From Alphaproteobacteria bacterium (GTDB lineage: Bacteria; Pseudomonadota; Alphaproteobacteria; Micropepsales; Micropepsaceae), in the NCBI GenBank assembly GCA_015654715.1, contig JAATGK010000468.1:1-17682 (forward strand): a stretch of 17,682 nucleotides of DNA, given 5' to 3'. Under the pieces are notes generated by a model, which ran no database searches, had not been told where the DNA came from, and was given only the letters and a program-made list of their open reading frames with translations. Both the position numbers and the translations under genes were made by a program. This document shows, piece by piece, positions 9,001 to 13,702 of the stretch (position 1 is the first letter of the stretch; each line of letters opens with the position of its first letter).

Positions 9001-11688
9001 ATCAGCAGCAATCCCGGCGGTTTGGTCAGCCAAATGTGGACGGCATGGCTCCTGGAAAATCCGGAAACGCCCGACGTTCCCTGGTATGTGAACTTCGGCT
9101 CGTTCGGTCAGGGCATCATGAGCACCGGCGGCAACGTCACGGTGACCGCGGCTGGTGACATCCGCGATTTGTCGGTCTCACTGCCCACGACCGCCTATCT
9201 TGACAGCAACAATGTCAATCACGTGTTCGGCGGCGGCAATCTTTCGGTCAGTGCCGGCAGCAGCATCTTGAGCGGTGCCTATTTTGTCGGCGACGGGACT
9301 GGTAGCATCCGGGCGGGAGAAACCATCGCCTCCGATCTGCAGTATTACTCGCCCAAGGACAGCCAGCGCAGCTACGCGGTGCCGACTGTGTTGGGCGTGC
9401 AATACGCTTCCATCGACGTGGCCTCGCGGCTGTCCGCCGACATCGGCGGGGCCTACGATCCCACCTATCTGTTCGTGAAGGCCTACGACAGCTACAACGG
9501 AGGCATGCCGCCGGTCGAAAATTCCAACGGAAGCATTATCACCGGCTATGTACCCTATCTCACCAGCATGAGCGGCGACAGCGGAGTTTCGGTCCGCGCC
9601 GCCTCCGGCAATGTGTCGTTTAACACCTTGCTGGTCGAGCCGGATCTCATTGCCAACGGCACCGCCAGTTACGCGAATAACAACCAAAGTTATGATGCCG
9701 CCGGCACCACCAGCCTGCTGCTGCCTTCCTCGCTGCAACTGGTTTCCTTCGACAGCGACGTCAATGTCGCGCATGGCGGCGGGCTTTATCCCTCGGCCAC
9801 CGGCACGCTGCAACTCCTGGCGGAAGACAACGTCAATCTCTATGTCGCCACGCTGGTCGACAACAAGACATACGTCGAGCGGATGGGCTTCCCGTCCAAG
9901 GGTAACATCAGCGGCTATACCCTGACGCTGCTCGACTATCCGGTCGGGACTTACAACCCCGCCACCGGCCACAGCATCCTGCCGACGGCATCCGCTCCGG
10001 TCATGGATGCTGCCTCAGCATTGAGCGATGTTCAGCTTCATGACGCTAGCCTGTGGCAGGCGCGGTCCGAAAACGGTGTCGAGCCGGTGCGGGTCTATGC
10101 CATGACCGGCGACATTACCGATGGTCTGGTCTTCAACGTTGGGGGGACACCGAAATACACCATCAGCCAGCTCAGCCTGATCCCCAACAGCCCGGCCGAG
10201 CTTTATGCCAGCGGCGACATCACCGATCTGCCGTTCTTCGGCGAGAACTACCAGAGCTCCGACATCACCTCGGTGATCGCGGGCGGCTCGATCTCCTACA
10301 ATCTGGTCGGCTCCGATATCCCTAATATCTTCGAATTGGCCGGGCCGGGTTCGCTTTACGTCCAGGCTGGCGGCGACATTGTCTTCAAGTCGCAGCGGCT
10401 TCTGGGAATCGGCGAGTCGGGCATCCTCACCATTGGCGATCAGGTCGACGGAAATCTGATTCTCTTGGGCGCCACCGGCAACGTCAGCCAGGCGGCATAC
10501 AACTATGTTTCGCCGACCGGCCATTTCGGCAATCCCACTCTGCCGGCGGGTGGTGCGGATGTATCGGTGATCTACGGGGCCAAATTCGGGATCGATACCG
10601 CCGACTTCATCAACACCTACATCAAGGCGGCAAGCGGCGATGCGGCATCGGCCGATTATCTCGATGGTCTCAATGCCTTCCTTAAAGAGCAGAAGAAGGG
10701 CGACGGCGATCTGAGCGCCGAGGCGGCCTGGACGGCGTTCCAAAGCCTGTCCGATCAGGCCAAGACGCTCTTTGTCACCGAGGTCTACTTCAATATCCTC
10801 AACCAGACCGGTATCGACTACAACAATCCACTCAGCGCCAACTATCAGAAGTATGCGCCCGGCTACCAAGCCATCAATACCTTGTTCCCATCGGCTTGGG
10901 GCTATACCGCCAATTCGCTCGACGGCGGCACCAACGGTGCCAACACCTTGGTCAACACCGGTCTTCTGGATATCCGCGGCTCTCGCATCCAGACCGGTCA
11001 GGGCGGCAACATCGCCATCCTGGGGCCGGGCGGCCGCGTCCTGGTCGGCAGTGCTTCGGCATCGATAGCGGCAAACCCCGCCAGCGAAGGCATTATCACC
11101 TTCGAAAACGGCAATATCGACATCTTCGCTGACCAGAGCATTCTGGTGGCACAGAGCCGCATAATGACCGAACAGGGGGGCGATCTCGTCATCTGGTCCT
11201 CGAACGGCGATATCAACGCCGGCAAGGGCGCCAAGACAGCCGTGTCGAATCCGCCGCCGGTCTATGCCTGCGATATTACCCACTACTGCGTGCTGGACGC
11301 TCGCGGTGTGGTGACCGGCGCCGGCATTGCCTCGTTGCAGACCTTGGAAGACTCACCGCTGGGCAATGTGAACATGGTCGCACCGCGCGGTACTGTGGAT
11401 GCGGGGGCGGCGGGCATCCGGGTGTCGGGCAACCTCAACATCGCGGCGATGTACGTGGCCAACGCCTTCAACATCACGGTTAAGGGCACGGCAGTTGGTG
11501 TGCCGACGCTCTCCACCAATCTCAATCTGGCAACGGTGAGCAACGCGGCAACGGAAGCGAGCGCGGTCCTTAACACCATAAAGTCTCAGGAGCCGCAGAA
11601 TACCGTAGACGTCGAGGTAACTGGCTTTGGTGGCGATGTGAATCAGCCGTTGGAATGCGTTCCGAACTCCGTCCATCCCTGCAAATGA
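1..11688 (+). CDS. Giant filamentous haemagglutinin family exoprotein (DUF3739 type), 5' end outside window
   Basis: The frame is open from base 1, so the gene starts upstream; the TTG at 52 is only the first start-like codon and is not a real start. The visible 3895 residues are dominated by short Gly/Ser/Thr/Asn-rich beta-strand repeats, with recurring turns such as GATVDVAG, GALIDVSG, DAVLDVSG and NAVIDVSG, the signature of a right-handed beta-helix as in FHA-like TpsA exoproteins. Family landmarks I recognise are a Gly/Tyr-rich segment with a WGV motif at about residues 300-383, a TDGWYTLMPAAY segment near 1493-1515, a helical stretch at 3535-3604, and the conserved C-terminal module from about 3650. 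No transmembrane helix is apparent. The protein is presumably exported by Sec and moved across the outer membrane by a TpsB-type partner; neither the TPS domain nor the partner gene is in view. Cysteine is absent except for four residues near the end. Its role, whether adhesion, surface fibre or contact effector, cannot be read from sequence. Confidence 0.9.
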   Translation, partial: GYNDGLTSFLDFASYGQLFDIGGNDVSPLGSVTNNGLIYTTEGNITLAGANLVQNGVLAATTSVKSAGSISLFAMYEMGSKDADSPVAGYDGYATYYTGTISFGNGSVTTILPSDNGATIPSDSTSKSVFDRSSTPNFGAVPTSGYGQVFAYGQNIDLSGGSLIFAPSQNVSLQSEVAADPRTSVVNAGRILIEPGATVDVAGLADVQLSITDNLLTVTLAGNELANDPLQRDGVLYGKTITVDLRNSGVDPNTGEPWVGTDVATLNDYLNLVQNTVGQLMTDGGSIAIQAPEVIAEKGSVLNVMGGYQHYLGAWVGTSKLIDQNGNLIDLSKADPLQTYIGVAGQDTETSSKWGVSTTYTNGFLNQGTYESDYIQGGKGGTLSITTGSNVSPGSSVRPLPGEGALVLQSQILAGVVTDDTQLSGGAIPTAGSISISGYSPIVVIDPSKETSADWLAALDVAQGFDGNDALLAQTGSPYSTIVLSSSLLNNSQAANLSIANLASYYSGGASDLTVTKDASLQVQNGGSITLATSGKAEINGTLTAHAGTVSISTTPDTWSSDLPTQTSDIDINAGALIDVSGIFANEYLDGVGTASTQYINGGSIKLSTNPGVVYDPTAYTRVVLANLTGNITMDGTLDLSSGGLVLPNGNLMTGSNRLPLGQGGNLQMSTYYSQLTSIGGDGTVADPITDSADEIATSGMISIGGNINALGFTGGGTLSIGAVAIQIGGDAATLAQNEPDAYYFDPVYWGNRGFGSFRLSAVQEIKVPDNTTVNVTHQNLVLNGFAQGALDYQALKNVASGTKVDDIVASGHLSGTALAPTDLYIVSGTENYATNTGWTGDDSLYFGKGSAIVADPGAAITLNTYAMADIEGEIVAHGGSISISNLWYANVNSGGTPPLGPVYLGKDAVLDVSGTSVLDPLAAPVYTENGWVRPKTGKVLAGGTITLNNVYAPILVAPGAVFDVSGAVATLQTVNNTGKSRTGNSTYAVSDQLAYSDGGTVNVQPGYLLIFEGTLKGNGGAAGAAGGTFVLKSVSNNDTARRLVLVQNTQDAIAATDDTFSFDTYTPVMESSYSSQVNTTVRSILFGVDSLKGTGFDNLTISSSSAYPTIYYEGHVSIAMPGAVSLNTLQMSGASDIGTNALSYISAAQTWDPVQQKWVYSVDGASLSVDAGYLALGWQPLVTDSYLGSGQPLTSQSADGFVSLHAKAVDVIGSLGIQYANTTTIASDGDIRLLPQNSAATNTLTGSLSAGGNLNLVGTSVYAANATTFTVATPATLTIAYPDGQGPSTLTPMSVGSILVLDGKTINQNGEVWAPFGQIVLGLTSAGSTTDIYGHSVALPASVMTQAVNLGDGSITTVSANGATLPFGTTIDNETWIYDPFLEHQNWFNSSTKLPDVTSYTISGTPQGVVTLNGAAVNMAKGATVNLSGGGDVQAAEWINGTGGTRDTLSGSPKGTVYAILPGYAGATAPFDLANATQVAAGQRIYLTGIKGLTDGWYTLMPAAYANQPGAYRVVVTSATDPMNSQLGTLADGTVVTQGWLGNAYTGTKSSDSYLVQVQSGDVWKQYSEYAINNGDSFFPAYAIKHNLPTPYTAIDADRLVISAGTALDLEGSFKTAAGKDADGNAGEGAQLDLSGNLLEITATADQAPVAGYTAVSADFLDSLDFASILIGGTRTNTANGPLVNITSNGVIVANNADHPLQAPEIMLVAKPATTTATLAIGWNSLQINVPVAGTGKVVVNDGSVVKATGTLGKEATNTLLLGVDPTNLPALVTSYIDNNSYTELQTVQAYYAAVLNGSGSLVRVSNGDPVTVKKIDASAYDVSTIKASDTGTVTVLPSLTNDAGVIVNGSAQLLGGNSLTLASTGDVAVDGTAVLGGKDIDATSNRIIFLGAGATSADGLNINQTSLVNLANATNVNLQATDDIVFEGDVNLSLAGDASSLTLGGNALASDGGKVTVNAGTVILDNEFGNGSADFAGGTGSLAVKAGEINFGSGNKTLQGFGATSFNASKGVVGSGTGTMDFGSLDVSLQTPVVIADNGSTQTIKTAGNLSVTAPSGATAMTSNATGGAILLQGGTVTIAAPVQALAGAIVLHATDGDVTVSSGGSLTAKGVTQTFVDKTVYNYAGSVKLVSDSGEVNLASGSSVDISGIGGSLGIQGNDAAIDGTLKATPVAGFTGASFVLNTKGSVDLDGLVGKLTNAGFNQDVAVTAGQGDLSLSKTLTAQNVLFDAESGLVTVAGTIDATGAAGGTIELFGTKGVDVEGSLIAKGTASDQLGGTIMLGTSGSFDPATGTYNSTYGYENIANSGAITLGKNAVIDVSGGTVNGESGGTVLIRTPLLQDGTVNVTIADGAKVTGARSVTLEPYATWSTTDTTSGAQHFDGIVDPAGWYSPIGTLLPGSFTDYSGTTIASWDGTSFTTVALPNTNGTNGSTISYSWDAATQTLTQSLQSTNGTATKQYVGAADVLAFLLTNDYYAPTGANTDHATFYGYQNGTVGGQAGTLMSYIQGLNVAVANSGKISTFQVAPGVELKNPSGDIKVLTNWNLGATDGNGALLFRTGAGIAPIVTLRASGNLDLDASITDGFIQVGNTIYTKLSVPSGYQTFAAAWSIYNSDSSYYGLDALQGLGFLTPGVLAANGVSLDDMLEIAPFGFADLGLSGKDAYDAYYSIWGNYESAYSYNYFQALQYGAWGYYSMSANGFTLAGSTADKLTAVGVTGWVSDSIVQYAQDAQTYLAQAQTDAANITSAAAYSQYLQDYNGYISNWSNWAQYLGWGNLSAATLPVAPAAPPKSLASQLILPSPQYPSAAEANSPNVTPTAYNQAAINGMALSNEAQSSSYRFVAGANQADANPLGVAAAGGDVVIDGYTLIRPSSTSVYVIGQPTAIRTGTGNIDIAAAGDFVIANTTLPGTVYTAGKAASAPTADDAATLALSAASTFGPQDNAQGTGTSAVITSSVNPTAAGNITLSVGGDVDGVELAYDSIAFGNAGAQWNATLPSGISSNPGGLVSQMWTAWLLENPETPDVPWYVNFGSFGQGIMSTGGNVTVTAAGDIRDLSVSLPTTAYLDSNNVNHVFGGGNLSVSAGSSILSGAYFVGDGTGSIRAGETIASDLQYYSPKDSQRSYAVPTVLGVQYASIDVASRLSADIGGAYDPTYLFVKAYDSYNGGMPPVENSNGSIITGYVPYLTSMSGDSGVSVRAASGNVSFNTLLVEPDLIANGTASYANNNQSYDAAGTTSLLLPSSLQLVSFDSDVNVAHGGGLYPSATGTLQLLAEDNVNLYVATLVDNKTYVERMGFPSKGNISGYTLTLLDYPVGTYNPATGHSILPTASAPVMDAASALSDVQLHDASLWQARSENGVEPVRVYAMTGDITDGLVFNVGGTPKYTISQLSLIPNSPAELYASGDITDLPFFGENYQSSDITSVIAGGSISYNLVGSDIPNIFELAGPGSLYVQAGGDIVFKSQRLLGIGESGILTIGDQVDGNLILLGATGNVSQAAYNYVSPTGHFGNPTLPAGGADVSVIYGAKFGIDTADFINTYIKAASGDAASADYLDGLNAFLKEQKKGDGDLSAEAAWTAFQSLSDQAKTLFVTEVYFNILNQTGIDYNNPLSANYQKYAPGYQAINTLFPSAWGYTANSLDGGTNGANTLVNTGLLDIRGSRIQTGQGGNIAILGPGGRVLVGSASASIAANPASEGIITFENGNIDIFADQSILVAQSRIMTEQGGDLVIWSSNGDINAGKGAKTAVSNPPPVYACDITHYCVLDARGVVTGAGIASLQTLEDSPLGNVNMVAPRGTVDAGAAGIRVSGNLNIAAMYVANAFNITVKGTAVGVPTLSTNLNLATVSNAATEASAVLNTIKSQEPQNTVDVEVTGFGGDVNQPLECVPNSVHPCK
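7984..8346 (+). other. Aromatic-rich, probably helical insert within the beta-helix of the exoprotein
   Basis: Residues about 2662-2702 contain ten tyrosines and two tryptophans in 41 positions, and residues 2720-2782 look alpha-helical, with repeated Ala/Gln/Tyr/Trp and few glycines. This contrasts with the Gly/Ser/Thr-rich strands on both sides. The block sits between a conserved ITDGF motif at about 2582-2586 and an SSYRFVAGA motif at about 2838-2846, and is followed by a proline-rich linker. The reading frame is continuous across it. It probably forms a separate domain looping out of the helix; its function is unknown. Confidence 0.5.
10951..11688 (+). other. C-terminal DUF3739-type module of the giant exoprotein
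   Basis: Residues from about 3651 to the end match the conserved C-terminal region of 'filamentous haemagglutinin family outer membrane protein' sequences, as I recall the family. Ordered landmarks are IQTGQGGNI, a glycine-rich GPGGRV turn, a VAQSRIMTEQGGDLVIW core, SSNGDINAGKGAKT, APRGTVDAGAAGIRVSGNL, NIAAMYVANAFNITVKG and, near the end, VEVTGFGG. This shows the gene is intact at its 3' end, not a truncated relic. All four cysteines seen in the protein lie here: C3757 and C3763, and C3886 and C3894, the last being one residue before the terminal lysine. Confidence 0.75.
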
Positions 11689-12314
11689 TGACGGATAAGC
11701 GGATGATCGCGGCAGAAAAGACAAGGAACATGGGACGCATGGCATTGTGTTGCGGCGCGCTGACTTTTGCGCTTGCCTTCTCTGCATCTCATGGTGAGGA
11801 GGCCGTACCCAGTACCGTGAGCGGCGGCCCGCCCATTCCCGGGGTATGTGTGTTGAGCCGGGAGGCGGTGTTTGATCTGTCGAAGGTCGGACAGGATGTG
11901 ACGGCGCAATTCCGGGCCAGGCGCGATAAGATGCAAGCCGAGGTGAACCACCAGGAGGCTGGAATCGAGGCAGACATCAAGACGTTGGAGAAGGACAAGG
12001 ACTCGCTCTCGCTTGATGCGTATCACCAGCGCCAGCAGGAACTGGTGAAGCGACTGCAAGATCTGCGCAGCGATGCGGCCAAAGCGTCGCAAAAGCTGGA
12101 AGGTGCCCGTCAGGCGGCGGTAACGAAAATTGCGGCCGAAGCTCAGCCCTTCGTTGCCGAGGTCTATCAGCGTTATCGCTGCAGTCTGTTGTTATCGCGC
12201 GACGCGGTGCTGGCGGGCAATCCGGGTATGGATGTGACGGGCGAGGTGATCAAGGACCTGAATGGCAAGATCACGACAATGCCGTCCGCTTTCCAGGACG
12301 GCTCGGATTTGTAA
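11685..12314 (+). CDS. OmpH/Skp-like periplasmic chaperone
   Basis: This 209-residue protein (with the start used here) has an export signal followed by an OmpH/Skp-like body. Residues 16-37 form a basic n-region and a hydrophobic core (MALCCGALTFALAFSAS), with likely cleavage near residue 35 or 37. The mature part opens with a short strand (PGVCVLSREAVF), continues as a long charged Lys/Glu/Gln/Arg-rich coiled coil (about 70-150), and ends with a strand and a VIKDLN segment, the layout of Skp, which holds unfolded outer-membrane proteins in the periplasm. Its position right behind the giant exoprotein suggests it escorts that protein or its outer-membrane partner. The start is uncertain. ATG at 11685 overlaps the upstream TGA and would allow translational coupling, but ATGs at 11655, 11703, 11730 and 11739 are in frame, and an AAGGA lies at 11723-11727. 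Mature cysteines at 55 and 166 are unusual for Skp. Confidence 0.8.
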   Translation: MMTDKRMIAAEKTRNMGRMALCCGALTFALAFSASHGEEAVPSTVSGGPPIPGVCVLSREAVFDLSKVGQDVTAQFRARRDKMQAEVNHQEAGIEADIKTLEKDKDSLSLDAYHQRQQELVKRLQDLRSDAAKASQKLEGARQAAVTKIAAEAQPFVAEVYQRYRCSLLLSRDAVLAGNPGMDVTGEVIKDLNGKITTMPSAFQDGSDL

Positions 12315-12341
12315 GTGGCGTGGCAAGCATGGAGCGCGAGG

Positions 12342-12455
12342 ATGACTGCGAAGCAAGGGGGGGCGTTGCACCTTGGCCTTTATGCCGGCTTGGTTCTTGC
12401 CGAGCGCCTGTGGCGTAATGCACTGGCCATGGCATTTGGCGCGGGCGTGATTTGA
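12342..12455 (+). CDS. Possible small hydrophobic protein, 37 residues
   Basis: An ATG frame lies in the gap between the OmpH-like and SapC-family genes, with GCGAGG directly upstream as a poor, very close ribosome-binding site. The peptide begins MTAKQGGALHLGL and ends LAMAFGAGVI. It is mostly hydrophobic and could be one membrane-spanning segment interrupted by ERLWRN. I recognise no family. Such a frame can arise by chance in GC-rich DNA, so this is a tentative call. Confidence 0.2.
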   Translation: MTAKQGGALHLGLYAGLVLAERLWRNALAMAFGAGVI

Positions 12456-12492
12456 TCTATCTTTTTGGTCTTGTGTCAGAACGGAGTATCGC

Positions 12493-13254
12493 ATGTCGTC
12501 ACCCCTAGCTCAGCCTTCCAATCGCCCCATCAGCGGCCAATTGCTGTTCTATAAAGACCCCGAACCACTCCAACCGGCCCGCCATGGCGGATTGAAGATC
12601 AAGAAGGACGGGGACTTTACCTTTGCGCGCTCGACCAATTCGGTGGCGATCACGTCGACCGAGTTCGTGGCGGCGATGCGCAGCTATCCGATCGTATTTG
12701 CCGCCCAAGGTCCCAATCCGCTGGTGGTCTTGGGGTTGGAACAGACCAATTTGTTCGTTGACGAGACCGGCCTCTGGCGCTTCGGCCATTATGTGCCGGC
12801 CTATATAAGGCGTTATCCGTTCGTATTCATTGCTCATCCGGACGGCAAGCAGTTTGTGCTCGGCATCGACCGGGCCTCGACGTTACTGGAAGAGGGCGGC
12901 GAGGGCAGGCCTCTGTTCGAGGATGGCAAGCCCGCGGACGTGACTCAGCAAGCTTTGACCTTCTGCGGCGCCTACCAGACCGATCACGGCTTCACCACCG
13001 CCTTTGGCCAAGCGTTGGAGGCTGAGAAGCTGCTTGTCGACAATCAGGCGCAGGCCAAGCTGCCCGATGGGCGGCAGATGAACCTGCAGGGCTTCCGGGT
13101 GGTGGACCGCGAGAAGTTTGCGAACCTGCCCGACGCCGTCGTCGTTGATTGGCACAAGAAGGGCTGGCTGGCGCTGGTGCACTATCACTTGGCGTCGCTC
13201 GATCGCTTTGCCGGCCTGTTGGAACTGGCGAACCAGCCAGCCATCGGGAACTGA
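12493..13254 (+). CDS. SapC family protein
   Basis: The 253-residue protein matches the SapC family (named after the S-layer locus of Campylobacter) along its length. Landmarks are EFVAAMRSYPIVFA at residues 57-70, a VVLGLEQTNLFVD segment at 78-90, W95, YVPAYIRRYPFVF at 100-112, PLFEDGKP in the middle, and a C-terminal GFRVVDREKF followed by a Leu-rich HLASLDRFAGLL end. There is no signal peptide or membrane helix, so it is predicted cytoplasmic. The biochemical function of the family is not established; in alphaproteobacteria such genes often sit near TonB-dependent receptor and polysaccharide-use loci. The start has a good ribosome-binding site (CGGAG at 12482-12486, six bases before ATG). 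It follows the OmpH-like gene by 178 bases and is separated from the next gene by three bases. Confidence 0.85.
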   Translation: MSSPLAQPSNRPISGQLLFYKDPEPLQPARHGGLKIKKDGDFTFARSTNSVAITSTEFVAAMRSYPIVFAAQGPNPLVVLGLEQTNLFVDETGLWRFGHYVPAYIRRYPFVFIAHPDGKQFVLGIDRASTLLEEGGEGRPLFEDGKPADVTQQALTFCGAYQTDHGFTTAFGQALEAEKLLVDNQAQAKLPDGRQMNLQGFRVVDREKFANLPDAVVVDWHKKGWLALVHYHLASLDRFAGLLELANQPAIGN

Positions 13255-13257
13255 CGG

Positions 13258-13659
13258 ATGTTGCGGTCTCTGTTGCGCTTCTTCGGGATGCATTTGAAGC
13301 CGGCTGCCGCCGATTGCGACGTCTGGAGGCGTTATGCCCGGCAGGTGCAGCAGATTATAGCCCTGCGCCTTGCCGCCGGCGACGACGTCGCCTTGCGGCT
13401 GAGAGGGGGGCTGCAATCGCGCGCGAAGGGAACCGTTTGCACCCTGACCATCGCCATATCGGTCGATGAACGGGGCGTTGTCGCCAAATCCATTCTCGTG
13501 CCGTTTGCGAACCAGCAGGCAACCCGCGATCTCAAGCAGCTTCTGCAAACCCTGCGATTTACGCCGGGTGAGCCGAACCGGATGCTTTTGCCGGTCCGGA
13601 TCAATCTCAATGAATTTGAATTTCGGGACGTGTCCGGCATCGAACGCGGTTCAGCGTAG
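13258..13659 (+). CDS. Small protein resembling the TonB/TolA C-terminal domain
   Basis: This is a 133-residue protein. Residues 23-40 are a basic helix (WRRYARQVQQIIALRLAA). A strand (TVCTLTIAISVDERGVV, 59-75), a short helix and a final strand follow, with LRFTPGEPNRMLLPVRINL near the end. The order helix, strand with G-V turn, helix, 'F-x-P' and final strand is that of TonB/TolA C-terminal domains, which contact outer-membrane receptors or Tol partners in the periplasm. The odd point is that there is no N-terminal membrane anchor and no proline-rich spacer; the N-terminus (MLRSLLRFFGMHLKP) is short and amphipathic. It begins three bases after the SapC stop, with GGGAA at 13246-13250 as ribosome-binding site, so it is almost certainly co-expressed with SapC. 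The assignment rests on pattern, not on alignment. Confidence 0.6.
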   Translation: MLRSLLRFFGMHLKPAAADCDVWRRYARQVQQIIALRLAAGDDVALRLRGGLQSRAKGTVCTLTIAISVDERGVVAKSILVPFANQQATRDLKQLLQTLRFTPGEPNRMLLPVRINLNEFEFRDVSGIERGSA

Positions 13660-13702
13660 GGGCACGCGCCCGGCAATCTCGGCTTAAGGGAAAGGGAATT
13701 TC

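Noticed and set aside
10015..11283. Antisense open frame of 422 codons on the - strand
   Set aside because: It lies opposite the well-conserved C-terminal part of the exoprotein and shows no domain or credible start context, so it is a shadow frame.
1..11688. Frameshift or gene fusion within the giant exoprotein frame
   Set aside because: The frame is continuous, and family landmarks appear in the expected order up to an intact C-terminus.
13660..13702. Pho box upstream of pstS
   Set aside because: No pair of CTGTCAT-like repeats is present in the short gap.
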